Below are positions 33,969-43,266 of a stretch of 64,000 bases of DNA, piece after piece. Under the pieces are notes generated by a model. That model saw only the letters and a list, made by a program, of their open reading frames with translations. It was not told where the DNA came from and did not search any database. Where the stretch lies: positions 1-64,000 of the forward strand of contig JABGUH010000010.1 of NCBI GenBank assembly GCA_018646675.1, written 5' to 3'. This stretch comes from Bdellovibrionales bacterium (GTDB taxonomy: Bacteria; Bdellovibrionota; Bacteriovoracia; Bacteriovoracales; Bacteriovoracaceae). How positions within the stretch are numbered: the stretch's first letter is position 1; every line of letters starts with the position of its first letter. The position numbers and the translations under genes are program-made.

Positions 33969-35120
33969 TTGGGGCTAGTGATTGGAATTGATGCCACCAA
34001 TCTACGAGGTGGAGGAGGTGTAACTCATCTTGTAGAACTGCTGACTGCTGCTGAACCGTCTTGTCACAACATATCAAAAATAATTGTTTGGGGAGGGCAG
34101 AAGACACTTTCAAAAATTCCTGAGCGATCATGGCTTCAAAAGGTGTCCCCATATTTCCTAAATAAGGGATTGATTGCAAGAACGTTTTGGCAATGGCTAC
34201 TTCTATCTCGTGCAGTTAGTGAGTATAATTGTCATATACTATTCGTGCCGGGGGGCAGTTATATAGGCAGTTTTAAGCCTGTAGTAACAATGAGTCAGAA
34301 TCTATTGCCATTTGAGTGGTACGAGCTTAGGCGCTATCGTTATACATTGTTAGCACTCAAGCTGCTAATATTGCGATATTCACAATCGCGCAGTTTTAAA
34401 ATTTCCGATGGAGTTATATTTCTTACAGCTTATGCTAGGCAGGCTGTACTTACAGTGACTGGCTCATTGCCAGGGCAGACAACAGTTATTCCTCATGGCT
34501 TATCTCCTCGCTTTCTTATGAAACCGAGGACCCAACAACAGATTTGTGACTATAACGATGATATGCCGTTTCGCTTGATCTATGTCTCCAGTGTTGATCA
34601 ATACAAACATCATTGGCATGTAGTTACAGCAGTTCATAACTTAAGAACAAAGGGATTTTCAATAGCTCTTGATATGGCAGGGCCAGCATACCCTCCAGCT
34701 TTGAGGCGTTTACAAGGAACTATGAAGCTATTAGATCCACAAGGGCAATGGTCACATTACTATGGTGAAGTACCGTATGAAACTCTGCATACGCTTTACT
34801 CGAAGGCTGACTTAGGTGTATTTGCATCTAGCTGTGAGAATATGCCTAATATCTTACTAGAGACTATGGCAGCAGGGCTACCTGTTTCTTGTTCAAATTG
34901 TGGTCCTATGCCAGAGATGCTAGGTGACAAAGGTCTATACTTTAATCCAGAGAATCCTAATGATATAGAACAAACTTTACTTAAGTATGTTCTCAGCCCC
35001 AAGTTACGGGAAGAGAAGGCTCAGGCAAGTTTTATGTATGCCAAACAGTTCTTGTGGAAGTGTTGTGCGGTTGATACATTTTCTTTTATTGAGAAGGTGG
35101 CTCAGCAGCATATCAAGTAA
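33969..35120 (+). CDS. GT4-type glycosyltransferase
   Basis: This 383-residue GT-B transferase begins GIDATNLRGGGGVTHL, a nucleotide-sugar transferase N-terminus. Its C-terminal domain has SVDQYKHHW and the E-x7-E-like donor-binding motif (CENMPNILLE), followed by AAGLPVSCSNCGPMPEM. It would act on the cytoplasmic face on the lipid-linked glycan. TTG 33969 is supported by AGAGG nine bases upstream; no in-frame ATG is near. The donor sugar is unknown. Confidence 0.85.
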   Translation: MGLVIGIDATNLRGGGGVTHLVELLTAAEPSCHNISKIIVWGGQKTLSKIPERSWLQKVSPYFLNKGLIARTFWQWLLLSRAVSEYNCHILFVPGGSYIGSFKPVVTMSQNLLPFEWYELRRYRYTLLALKLLILRYSQSRSFKISDGVIFLTAYARQAVLTVTGSLPGQTTVIPHGLSPRFLMKPRTQQQICDYNDDMPFRLIYVSSVDQYKHHWHVVTAVHNLRTKGFSIALDMAGPAYPPALRRLQGTMKLLDPQGQWSHYYGEVPYETLHTLYSKADLGVFASSCENMPNILLETMAAGLPVSCSNCGPMPEMLGDKGLYFNPENPNDIEQTLLKYVLSPKLREEKAQASFMYAKQFLWKCCAVDTFSFIEKVAQQHIK

Positions 35121-35184
35121 GATGAATTACTCTGTATATATACTATATTTTTTTTAATAACATTTTGGGAGTTAATATAATCTA

Positions 35185-36213
35185 ATGTTTACAAATCAAA
35201 TTCTTTTAATTACTGGTGGAACTGGGTCTTTTGGCAATGCCGTACTGCGGCGTTTTTTGGACTCCGACTTGAAAGAAATTCGCATTTTAAGCCGAGATGA
35301 AAAAAAACAGGATGATATGCGTAAGCGTTACAATAGCTCGAAGCTTAAATTCTATATTGGGGATGTGCGTGATTATCAATCAGTACTAAATGCAGTCCGC
35401 GGGGTTGATTTTCTTTATCATGCAGCGGCATTAAAGCAAGTGCCATCCTGTGAATTTCATCCTCTTGAGGCGGTTAAAACTAATGTGCTAGGCACAGAGA
35501 ATGTGCTTGAAGCAGCAGTTAATTCTGGTGTCAAGCGTGTAATTTGTTTAAGTACAGATAAGGCGGTTTATCCAATTAATGCTATGGGAATTTCAAAGGC
35601 CCTGATGGAAAAAGTTGCGATTGCAAAGTCACGAAATAGCAATGGGACTGTAATTTGTGTTACTAGGTATGGAAACGTTATGGCTTCTCGTGGCTCAGTT
35701 ATTCCCCTCTTTGTAGATCAAATTCGTACCGGACAGGCAATTACGCTTACCGACCCAAATATGACGCGGTTTATGATGTCATTAGATAATGCAGTTGATC
35801 TGGTTTCATATGCTTTTGAGAATGGAAAACCAGGAGACGTCTTTGTTCAGAAGGCCCCCGCCGCAACTATTCAGACTTTAGCGAGCGCACTTACTGACTT
35901 GATGGGAGTGCCTGAGCATGAAATTCGTGTTATTGGCACACGTCATGGTGAGAAGCTTTATGAGGCATTGCTAAGTCGTGAGGAGAGAGTAGCTGCGCAG
36001 GATCTGGGGGGGTATTACTGTGTGCCACCAGATTTGCGTGACTTAAACTATAGCAAATTTGTAGAGCAGGGAGAAATTAAAATTTCTGAAGCAACTGACT
36101 ACAACTCTCATAATACGACAAGATTAGATGTTAAAGAAATGCAGGCATTATTAATGAAGTTAAGCTTTATTCAAGCTGTAGTACGTGGTGAATTTACACG
36201 CCTAGAGGATTAA
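35185..36213 (+). CDS. fnlA: UDP-GlcNAc 4,6-dehydratase/5-epimerase (CapE/FnlA type)
   Basis: This 342-residue SDR of the CapD/FlaA1 group has TGGTGSFG at 10-17, STDKAVYP and a Met-Gly-x-Ser-Lys motif in place of Tyr-x3-Lys, as in FlaA1 and CapE. It dehydrates UDP-GlcNAc and inverts C5, starting UDP-L-FucNAc synthesis with the next two genes. The dehydration intermediate is the same type of compound that feeds PseC. With no pseB in the window, FnlA or a distant PseB must supply the pseudaminic acid branch. It has a normal length, with two bases to fnlB. Confidence 0.92.
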   Translation: MFTNQILLITGGTGSFGNAVLRRFLDSDLKEIRILSRDEKKQDDMRKRYNSSKLKFYIGDVRDYQSVLNAVRGVDFLYHAAALKQVPSCEFHPLEAVKTNVLGTENVLEAAVNSGVKRVICLSTDKAVYPINAMGISKALMEKVAIAKSRNSNGTVICVTRYGNVMASRGSVIPLFVDQIRTGQAITLTDPNMTRFMMSLDNAVDLVSYAFENGKPGDVFVQKAPAATIQTLASALTDLMGVPEHEIRVIGTRHGEKLYEALLSREERVAAQDLGGYYCVPPDLRDLNYSKFVEQGEIKISEATDYNSHNTTRLDVKEMQALLMKLSFIQAVVRGEFTRLED

Positions 36214-36215
36214 AC

Positions 36216-37340
36216 ATGCGGGTGTTGATTACTGGATCGAATGGCTTTTTAGGCAAAAATTTACAAGCCGACTTAGTCGAGCGTCAAGATTTTGATGTAA
36301 GATGTTTTACTCGTGGCCATGAGATTGCCCAGTTGCCTGATTTATTGAAAGATGTGAAGTTTATTGTACACTTTGCAGGTGTAAACCGTCCCCTCGATTC
36401 TTCAGAATTCATTGCAGACAATATCGATTTAACAAAGGCATTGTGTAATGCTGTATGTGATTATGCCACTGTCACAGGTGAAAAGGTACCTATCCTTTTT
36501 GCATCTTCTAGCCAGGCTCAGAATGAAAGTCAGTATGGTCAAAGCAAGTTGGCAGCAGAAAATATATTACAGGCTGTAAATCTAAGTCATGGTATTCCGG
36601 TACATATTTTTAGGCTTCCAAATGTTTTTGGCAAGTGGTGTAAGCCTAACTACAATTCGGTTGTAGCTACATTCTGTTATAATATTGCTCATGACCTTCC
36701 CATTGATGTGCATGATCCTACTGCTTTATTAACTTTGGTGTATATTGATGATGTAATATCATATTTTGTGAAGTTAGTTAAGGGAGTCGTTGAGCCAGAT
36801 GAGTATGCCATAGATGTACCACAATATACTCTTACTATAGGAGAGTTGGCACGACAGATTCAAGCATTTAAGAGTGGACGTGATACATTGATGGTTGAAC
36901 GTGTGGGGATGGGGTTTATACGTGCCTTGTATGCTACATATGTAAGTTACCTACCGTTGGAGTCATTTTCTTACAGCTTACAAAGCCATACAGATGATCG
37001 GGGAATTTTTGCGGAAGTACTAAAAACACCAGATAGTGGTCAGGTGTCATTTTTTACTGCACACCCTGGTGTTATACGAGGTGGGCATTATCATCATAGC
37101 AAGTGTGAGAAATTCTTGGTAGTTCGGGGACAGGCACGGTTTAGGTTTTACCACCTCTTAACGGGTCAAACTCACGAGCTTATTACTGTAGGTGATAGGC
37201 TTGAAATTGTAGATACCATACCTGGTTGGGCACATGATATTACTAATATTGGTAAAGAAGAGATGCTTGTTATGCTCTGGGCCAATGAGGTCTTTGATCA
37301 TCTTCAACCGGATACATTTACATACAAACTTGGAAAATAA
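36216..37340 (+). CDS. fnlB: UDP-2-acetamido-2,6-dideoxy-hexulose reductase (CapF/FnlB type)
   Basis: This 374-residue two-domain enzyme has an N-terminal SDR reductase (TGSNGFLGKN, YGQSK catalytic pair, about 1-245) and a C-terminal cupin (about 255-374, RGGHYHHSKCEKF) with metal-binding histidines. This arrangement is unique to CapF/FnlB, which epimerises and reduces the FnlA product to UDP-2-acetamido-2,6-dideoxy-L-talose. Spacing of two bases on each side places it in one translational unit with fnlA and fnlC. Confidence 0.93.
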   Translation: MRVLITGSNGFLGKNLQADLVERQDFDVRCFTRGHEIAQLPDLLKDVKFIVHFAGVNRPLDSSEFIADNIDLTKALCNAVCDYATVTGEKVPILFASSSQAQNESQYGQSKLAAENILQAVNLSHGIPVHIFRLPNVFGKWCKPNYNSVVATFCYNIAHDLPIDVHDPTALLTLVYIDDVISYFVKLVKGVVEPDEYAIDVPQYTLTIGELARQIQAFKSGRDTLMVERVGMGFIRALYATYVSYLPLESFSYSLQSHTDDRGIFAEVLKTPDSGQVSFFTAHPGVIRGGHYHHSKCEKFLVVRGQARFRFYHLLTGQTHELITVGDRLEIVDTIPGWAHDITNIGKEEMLVMLWANEVFDHLQPDTFTYKLGK

Positions 37341-37342
37341 GT

Positions 37343-38473
37343 ATGAACAAAATCAAAGTAATGACAGTTATTGGCACTCGCCCTGAGATAATACGACTCT
37401 CAAGAGTTATGGCAAAACTTGACGAATATACAGAGCACATTGTTGTTCACACCGGCCAGAACTATGATTATGAATTAAATGAAATTTTTTTTAAAGATCT
37501 TGAAATCCGCAAACCAGACTACTTTTTAAATTCAGTAATGGATAGTGGCACTAAAACAATTGGCAATATTCTCATAAAAATCGATACGGTTTTAGCCGAC
37601 GTCTGCCCAGATGCATTTTTAGTGCTTGGCGATACTAATAGTTGTGTAGCAGTTTTAGCTGCCAAAAGAAGAAAAATCCCAATTTTTCACATGGAGGCTG
37701 GTAACCGGTGTTTTGATATGCGTGTGCCGGAAGAGATAAATCGACGGTTAGTTGATCATACTTCAGACATTAATTTAACATATAGTTCTATTGCCCGAGA
37801 GTATCTTTTACGTGAAGGTTTGCCCCCAGATATGGTTATCAAGGTAGGTAGCCCGATGAATGAAGTTTTGAATTATTATCGTTCAGGCATAGTTAGTTCT
37901 GACATATTAGATAGATTAAATATTTCTAAGTATAATTATTTTGTTGTGAGTGCACATCGTGAGGAGAATATCGACTCAGAGGTTAATTTTAGAAAATTAG
38001 TAACAGTCTTAAATCATATCGAAAAAAAATACAAAATCCCGATAGTTGTATCAACTCATCCTAGAACTAAGAAGATGATTGATGCTGCCGGGATTAAGTT
38101 TAAGGGAAATATTTCTTTGCTTAAGCCTCTAGGCTTTAAAGATTATAATAAGCTTCAGATGTTTGCTAAAGCTGTTTTGTCAGATAGTGGAACGATTACA
38201 GAAGAGTCTTCTATCCTTAACTTTCCAGCAATAAACATTAGAGAGGCACATGAGCGGCCAGAAGGTATGGAAGAGGCGTCAGTAATGATGACTGGTTTAG
38301 ATGTTGATGTCGTGGTTCAAGCTTTAGAAATATTAAAGAGTCAGCCACGGGGCAGTGATCGTTTGCTGAGGCAGGTTGAGGATTATAGCTGTACAAATGT
38401 TTCAGATAAAATAGTTAGGATTATTCATAGTTATATTAATTATGTTAAACGTGTGACTTGGAGACAGAGTTAG
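37343..38473 (+). CDS. fnlC: UDP-N-acetyl-L-talosamine/glucosamine 2-epimerase (CapG/FnlC type)
   Basis: This 376-residue non-hydrolysing 2-epimerase has the VIGTRPEIIRL start, HTGQNYDYELN, HMEAGNRCFD, VPEEINRRLVD and SDSGTITEESS motifs of the WecB/CapG family. As the third gene after fnlA and fnlB it completes UDP-L-FucNAc. RCFDMRVPEE in place of RTxxxxxPEE is typical of FnlC rather than WecB. The product would be used by the following WbuB-like transferase. Confidence 0.92.
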   Translation: MNKIKVMTVIGTRPEIIRLSRVMAKLDEYTEHIVVHTGQNYDYELNEIFFKDLEIRKPDYFLNSVMDSGTKTIGNILIKIDTVLADVCPDAFLVLGDTNSCVAVLAAKRRKIPIFHMEAGNRCFDMRVPEEINRRLVDHTSDINLTYSSIAREYLLREGLPPDMVIKVGSPMNEVLNYYRSGIVSSDILDRLNISKYNYFVVSAHREENIDSEVNFRKLVTVLNHIEKKYKIPIVVSTHPRTKKMIDAAGIKFKGNISLLKPLGFKDYNKLQMFAKAVLSDSGTITEESSILNFPAINIREAHERPEGMEEASVMMTGLDVDVVVQALEILKSQPRGSDRLLRQVEDYSCTNVSDKIVRIIHSYINYVKRVTWRQS

Positions 38474-38481
38474 ATAGTTCT

Positions 38482-39711
38482 ATGCATATTTTAGTTGTGA
38501 CTCAGTACTTCTGGCCAGAAAACTTCCGTATCAATGATTTGGTCGAAGAGCTTATTCTTCGAGGTCATCAAGTTGCGGTATTAACAGGTGTCCCCAATTA
38601 TCCAAGTGGTAAACTGGATGGTGGGTATAAAGCCAACCCTGAAAAATATTCAACTTACAAGGGTGCAGATATTTTTCGTGTTCCAATATTGTTACGTGGT
38701 AACCATAAGCTGATGTTAGCTTTAAATTATATTAGTTTCGCAATAATTGCATCAATTGTTGGTGTTTTTAAGCTCAGAAATAAAAAATTTGATGTTATTT
38801 TTGTTTTTGAACCATCTCCAATTACGGTAGGAGTTCCAGCAATCTTATTACGTTGGTTAAAAAAAGCACCACTTGTGTTTTGGGTTTTAGACTTGTGGCC
38901 AGATACACTTAAGGCTTTAGGTGTCCGCTCGAAGGTGATTTTGAAGGCAGTTGGCTTGTTGGTATCCTTTGTTTATCAGAATTGTGACCTTATTTTAGGG
39001 CAAGCAAAAAGCTTTGTTAATAGTATTCAGGGAAGGAGTATAAATAAGCAGGTAAAGTATTTTCCTAGTTGGGCGGAGCCTATATTTAATAGCGCATTGT
39101 TGGTAGATGGTGGCAAAGTTAGCCAAGACTACTTTAATGTTATGTTTGCTGGAAATATTGGAGAGGCGCAAGATTTTCCTGCAATTGTTGATGCCGCCGA
39201 AATATTAAACAACGAGGACTATATTCACTGGACAATCGTCGGCAACGGCCGGATGTATGCTTGGTTAAAGGATGAGATATACAGAAGGGGATTAGAAGAT
39301 AAGTTTACACTTGCTGGTAGGCATGACGTAGAGATGATGCCCACTTTTTTTAATAGTGCAGACTTACTCCTTGTTACACTTAAGGATGAGCCTGTTTTTT
39401 CTATGACAATTCCCGGGAAGTTACAGGCATATTTGCAAACAGGTAAGCCCATTGTGACCATGTTAAATGGTGAAGGGGCCCAAATTGTTGCTGAATCTGG
39501 TTGTGGTATTACATGTCGAGCAGGAGATTCTGCTGGTCTTGCAAAAGCTGTTAGAAGGCTATCTAAGATGTCAGAATCTGAACGAAATATAATGGGGCAA
39601 TGTGGGATTGATTATTCGAAGCGTGAGTTTGATCGGATTATGTTAATTAATAGATTAGAAAATTGGATGGGACAGCTGTCAGAAAATGGTATTGGCTCTG
39701 TAGTTAAGTAG
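38482..39711 (+). CDS. wbuB: WbuB-like L-FucNAc transferase, GT4 family
   Basis: This 409-residue GT-B transferase begins with ILVVTQYFWPENFRIND and has VLTGVPNYPSG, FVFEPSPI, WVLDLWPDTL and a C-terminal donor site. These segments are shared with WbuB, which adds L-FucNAc from UDP-L-FucNAc to the undecaprenyl-linked acceptor. Location right after fnlABC strongly supports this donor. ATG 38482 fits the family N-terminus; a TTG at 38458 inside fnlC would add eight residues. Confidence 0.85.
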   Translation: MHILVVTQYFWPENFRINDLVEELILRGHQVAVLTGVPNYPSGKLDGGYKANPEKYSTYKGADIFRVPILLRGNHKLMLALNYISFAIIASIVGVFKLRNKKFDVIFVFEPSPITVGVPAILLRWLKKAPLVFWVLDLWPDTLKALGVRSKVILKAVGLLVSFVYQNCDLILGQAKSFVNSIQGRSINKQVKYFPSWAEPIFNSALLVDGGKVSQDYFNVMFAGNIGEAQDFPAIVDAAEILNNEDYIHWTIVGNGRMYAWLKDEIYRRGLEDKFTLAGRHDVEMMPTFFNSADLLLVTLKDEPVFSMTIPGKLQAYLQTGKPIVTMLNGEGAQIVAESGCGITCRAGDSAGLAKAVRRLSKMSESERNIMGQCGIDYSKREFDRIMLINRLENWMGQLSENGIGSVVK

Positions 39712-39716
39712 GTATT

Positions 39717-40631
39717 ATGATATTAGTTACTGGTTGCTCTGGTTTCATTGGTAAACGATTGGTCTGTTGTCTTCGACAACATGGGGCAAAGATTCGTCTA
39801 TTATCAAAGGTTAAGCACTTTGGGGCTAGTGATGTCATTACCTGTGATTTTACTAAAGATGCTATCCCAGAGAGTATATTTGCTAATGTTGATGTAGTTT
39901 TTCATCTAGCAGGTTATGCTCATGATATTAGAGGAAAGGGCGACGTTGAAGATATGTATCGTACAGTTAACATTGACTCAACGGTTCAGCTTGCTAAGTT
40001 AGCATCCTCGGCGGGAGTTAGACGTTTTATTTTTGTCAGCAGCGTTAAGGCTGGTGGAGATGCGCTATCACTGAAAGAGATGACAGAGAATGATCAGTCC
40101 ACACCGAACAATATTTATGGACAGACAAAACGAGAAGCAGAGCTTAAAATTCTAGAGATAGGGCTAAAATCAAAGATGCATGTTGTTATTATACGGCCAG
40201 CATTAGTATATGGCCCTGGTGTAAAAGGTAATTTAAGGTCTATGATTAAGGCGATTAATGCTGGGTGGTTTCCGCCAATACCCAAAACTGGAAATCGTAG
40301 GTCTATGATTCATGTTGATGATTTGGTAGAAGCCTTACTTCTTTTATCTGAAGATAAGCGTGCTAATGGTAATATATATATTGTAACTGATGGACAGAGT
40401 TATTCCACTCACGAAGTATATAATATATTATGTCAAACAATGGGTAAATCTACCCCACGATGGAGTATACCATCTTTCTGTTTTCAACTTGTTTCACAAC
40501 TAAGTCCGAATATAAGGGACAGAGTAAATAAGTTGATGGGTGATGAATTCTACTCTTCTAGAAAAATAGAAGATTTAGGTTTTTCTGCAAAAAAAACACT
40601 AGCTGATATTAATAGATCAGACTTTTTGTAG
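39717..40631 (+). CDS. NAD-dependent epimerase/4-ketoreductase, SDR family
   Basis: This 304-residue extended SDR has the GCSGFIGKR glycine motif, VSSVKAGG active-site serine region, the YGQTK catalytic pair and RRSMIHVDDL. It resembles the UDP-4-keto-sugar reductases and UDP-hexose 4-epimerases found next to wbuB-type genes and initiating transferases. It is the last gene of the plus-strand cluster, ending 56 bases before the convergent wzz. The probable role is to make the UDP-sugar that starts the repeat unit; the exact substrate is uncertain. Confidence 0.82.
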   Translation: MILVTGCSGFIGKRLVCCLRQHGAKIRLLSKVKHFGASDVITCDFTKDAIPESIFANVDVVFHLAGYAHDIRGKGDVEDMYRTVNIDSTVQLAKLASSAGVRRFIFVSSVKAGGDALSLKEMTENDQSTPNNIYGQTKREAELKILEIGLKSKMHVVIIRPALVYGPGVKGNLRSMIKAINAGWFPPIPKTGNRRSMIHVDDLVEALLLLSEDKRANGNIYIVTDGQSYSTHEVYNILCQTMGKSTPRWSIPSFCFQLVSQLSPNIRDRVNKLMGDEFYSSRKIEDLGFSAKKTLADINRSDFL

Positions 40632-40687
40632 TAGCTCTTGTTTCTGTTTGATTACTACTTTTCAGGAATACTCACAATATAAGGGTG

Positions 40688-41875
40688 CTAGTTAAGTTTT
40701 TGTCCATGCCCTGGTGAGCCTGTTATGGTTTTCCGCGCTCGCCATAAAAAATTGGCAAATAAAGCATAGAAGATACCGGCCATCAATCCAACCACCAAGC
40801 CAATAGTAACTATTAGTCGCCTTTTGGGTTTTATTCTACTGGTGGGGGGATAGGCTTTTTGGTCAATGATAACTGCTTGCAGTTTGCTGCGATCAACCTT
40901 AATCATTGAGAGCTGCTCAAGTTTCTCTTCTAAATCTCGTAATCCAGCAATATAGGGGTCATCATTACCACGCTTGTTAAGGACCTCAATCTGAGCATTG
41001 AGCGCTTTTGCTCCGCGACGATAGTCATGCTCTTTCATCTGAGAGTTGCCGGTTTCTTGAGTTAGAACACTGATCTTGTTTGCTAAAAAGGCTCCCTCTT
41101 TCAACCTTTTTAGTCGATCGCTACGACGTACCTTTGCCATCTTACGCTTTGAAGCGATCTGCTGCGTTAGCTTACTTCGTTGATTATGGATCACACTCTT
41201 ATAATTTGAAATGAGCTGGTTAACGCTTACTTGGTTAACGACAGCTACATACTCATTTAGCAGTCGAGCTGCTACGGTGGGGTCACTCCAATTTAGGGAT
41301 AGGGTGACGATATCGTTATCTTTTTTGTCTTTACTTAGTTTAAAACGTTGGGCAAAGCTTAAAAAAATCTCTTGTTCTACACTCTTTTGCCTACTGTCAG
41401 TAGGGAGCTTACTTGTAGTCATTAAAGAGCTGATCTCTCTCTGCTCAAAGAAGCTCTTTTTTAAGTGGTTAGATCCTAAGTTTCGAATGAAAATCTGATA
41501 AGCAATTTTAACACCTGACTTCAACGGATTAGAGTTTTTATTTGAGGTCGATTTCTCAACGGCTTGAAATGTATTAGTAATAAAGTCTAGGTCCCCCATA
41601 TTGGGAGGTAGTAGGGTAGTTGTCGCATGATAGAGTGGAGGTTGAATTAGTGCATAGATTACCGCAATAATCGTTACGATTAGAGTCGATAAAACAATCG
41701 CTTTTTTCCTTTGAACTAGAATATCCCATAACTCAATTAAAGAGATCTCATCTTCTGGTGGTGGGTAGTAGGGATAAGGGGTAATATTTGCGGCAGTGGT
41801 GGCCGGTACAGCGTAATTTACCTGATGATTTGAGGTAGGATTTTCAGTGATCTTGTTCGTCATAATGGGGTGCAT
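40688..41875 (-). CDS. wzz: chain-length determinant protein (Wzz family)
   Basis: This 395-residue inner-membrane copolymerase has one membrane helix near the N-terminus (about 55-75, AIVLSTLIVTIIAVIYALI), a long periplasmic region with coiled-coil character (about 200-310, many Lys, Arg, Glu and Gln) and a second helix near the C-terminus (IVTIGLVVGLMAGIFYALF). The IKPKRRL motif precedes the second helix, as in Wzz proteins. It sets the modal chain length of the Wzy-made polymer. It lies convergent to the main cluster, so it is expressed separately. The start may be ATG 41875 or 41863; neither has a clear ribosome-binding site. Confidence 0.88.
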   Translation of the reverse strand: MHPIMTNKITENPTSNHQVNYAVPATTAANITPYPYYPPPEDEISLIELWDILVQRKKAIVLSTLIVTIIAVIYALIQPPLYHATTTLLPPNMGDLDFITNTFQAVEKSTSNKNSNPLKSGVKIAYQIFIRNLGSNHLKKSFFEQREISSLMTTSKLPTDSRQKSVEQEIFLSFAQRFKLSKDKKDNDIVTLSLNWSDPTVAARLLNEYVAVVNQVSVNQLISNYKSVIHNQRSKLTQQIASKRKMAKVRRSDRLKRLKEGAFLANKISVLTQETGNSQMKEHDYRRGAKALNAQIEVLNKRGNDDPYIAGLRDLEEKLEQLSMIKVDRSKLQAVIIDQKAYPPTSRIKPKRRLIVTIGLVVGLMAGIFYALFANFLWRARKTITGSPGHGQKLN

Positions 41876-41942
41876 CTTAATATGCTTTAACTATTGGGTC
41901 AATAGACTATTTTCGCTTCACCCTAAATAAAATGTCCTTAGG

Positions 41943-43250
41943 CTAATGAGTGAAGCTTAGGCATGCTTGAGAGATCCTTTGATAATCGATCGTTTTAAGC
42001 TCTCTCTCTTTTAGTAGTAGCCTACCTTGAACTAAAAGATCACAAACTTGATGACGATCACAGGTATAGACTAGGTGTGAGAGTGGATCATAAAGGGGGG
42101 CCTGCTCTAGTTGTCCCATATCAACAGTGATTAGATCGGCGCTCTTTCCAATCTCAATGGAGCCGGTCAGCTGGTCAACTCCTAAGGCACAGGCTCCATT
42201 AATGGTTGCCATACGGATCGCCTGCCAAGCTGGTAAGGCAGTAGCATTTTTTGCGACCCCTTTGGCCAGTAGCGCCGCACATCTTAACTCTGCAAACATA
42301 TTTAGACTATTATTGCTAGCAGCACTATCTGTTCCCAAGGCGACATTCACTCCGGCCTCCAGTAGCTGTTGGATGGGGGCAAATCCTGATGCTAACTTAA
42401 GGTTTGATTGGGGACAGTGAACTACATGGGCCTGACAATCGGCCAATAGCCCAATCTCGCTCTCAAGTAATTGGGTCATGTGAATAGCGATTAGTCGCTG
42501 ATCCAACAGTCCTAACTGCTTGATTCGCTCAATTGGTCTGATTTTAAACTCTTGCACACTCTGCTCAATTTCACCTGAAGTCTCATGAAGGTGGAGGTGG
42601 ACTTTAAGATTACGGCACTCTTTTGAGAGCTGATTAGTGGCCTCAAATAGCTCATCAGTTACGGTATAAGGGGCATGAGGGGCCAAACTCCAATGAACAG
42701 TTGAGCCGTTTTGATACTTTTTATACTCTTCTATCCCTTTTGCTAGATACTCCTGACCATTTTGCGCCCAAGCGGTAGGAAAGTTAATGGTGATCAGACC
42801 AACCATCACTCGAATTCCTGTTTGTTGGGCCACTTTGGCCGTTACTCCAGGAAAGAAGTACATATCATTAAAGCAGGTGGTGCCTCCTCGAATCATCTCG
42901 GCAATCGCCAACTCACTTCCTATCTTAACATACTCCTCGCCAAGCCACTTCTGTTCGGTTGGCCAGATATGCTTTTCAAGCCACTCCATTAGAGGTAGAT
43001 CATCGGCCATCCCTCGCATTAGGGTCATTGGAGAGTGAGTGTGGGCGTTGATCAGTCCTGGCATGATGATATGCTCTGGGCGCTCGATGAACTCTTTTGT
43101 CTGATAGGAGTGGATATTATCATTAGGGATGATCGCTACGATTTTGCCATCTTTGATCGCAACTGCATGCTGATACAGTACCTGGTTAGATGGATCAACT
43201 GTTACAACCCACTTGCCACTAATGATTAGATCAACACTCTTATCACTCAT
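41943..43250 (-). CDS. mtaD: 5-methylthioadenosine/S-adenosylhomocysteine deaminase
   Basis: This 435-residue metal-dependent amidohydrolase of the TRZ/ATZ group has H70-x-H72 (NAHTHSP), MRGMADDLPLMEWL, LHLHET and the GTDSAASNNSLNMF segment with the metal-binding Asp. It deaminates methylthioadenosine (and adenosylhomocysteine) to the inosine form. It sits between wzz and waaL on the same strand, 17 bases after waaL's partner end, and faces the divergent aldolase-mtnA pair. The group suggests a methylthioadenosine or 5'-deoxyadenosine salvage route. AGGAA precedes the ATG at 43250. Confidence 0.92.
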   Translation of the reverse strand: MSDKSVDLIISGKWVVTVDPSNQVLYQHAVAIKDGKIVAIIPNDNIHSYQTKEFIERPEHIIMPGLINAHTHSPMTLMRGMADDLPLMEWLEKHIWPTEQKWLGEEYVKIGSELAIAEMIRGGTTCFNDMYFFPGVTAKVAQQTGIRVMVGLITINFPTAWAQNGQEYLAKGIEEYKKYQNGSTVHWSLAPHAPYTVTDELFEATNQLSKECRNLKVHLHLHETSGEIEQSVQEFKIRPIERIKQLGLLDQRLIAIHMTQLLESEIGLLADCQAHVVHCPQSNLKLASGFAPIQQLLEAGVNVALGTDSAASNNSLNMFAELRCAALLAKGVAKNATALPAWQAIRMATINGACALGVDQLTGSIEIGKSADLITVDMGQLEQAPLYDPLSHLVYTCDRHQVCDLLVQGRLLLKERELKTIDYQRISQACLSFTH

Positions 43251-43266
43251 CGTCTATTTCCTATGA

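Noticed and set aside
40628-40658. GTAGTA/TACTAC stem followed by TTTT between the convergent SDR and wzz genes
   Set aside because: The 6-base stem has a loop of about 19 bases and low GC content; too weak to call a terminator.
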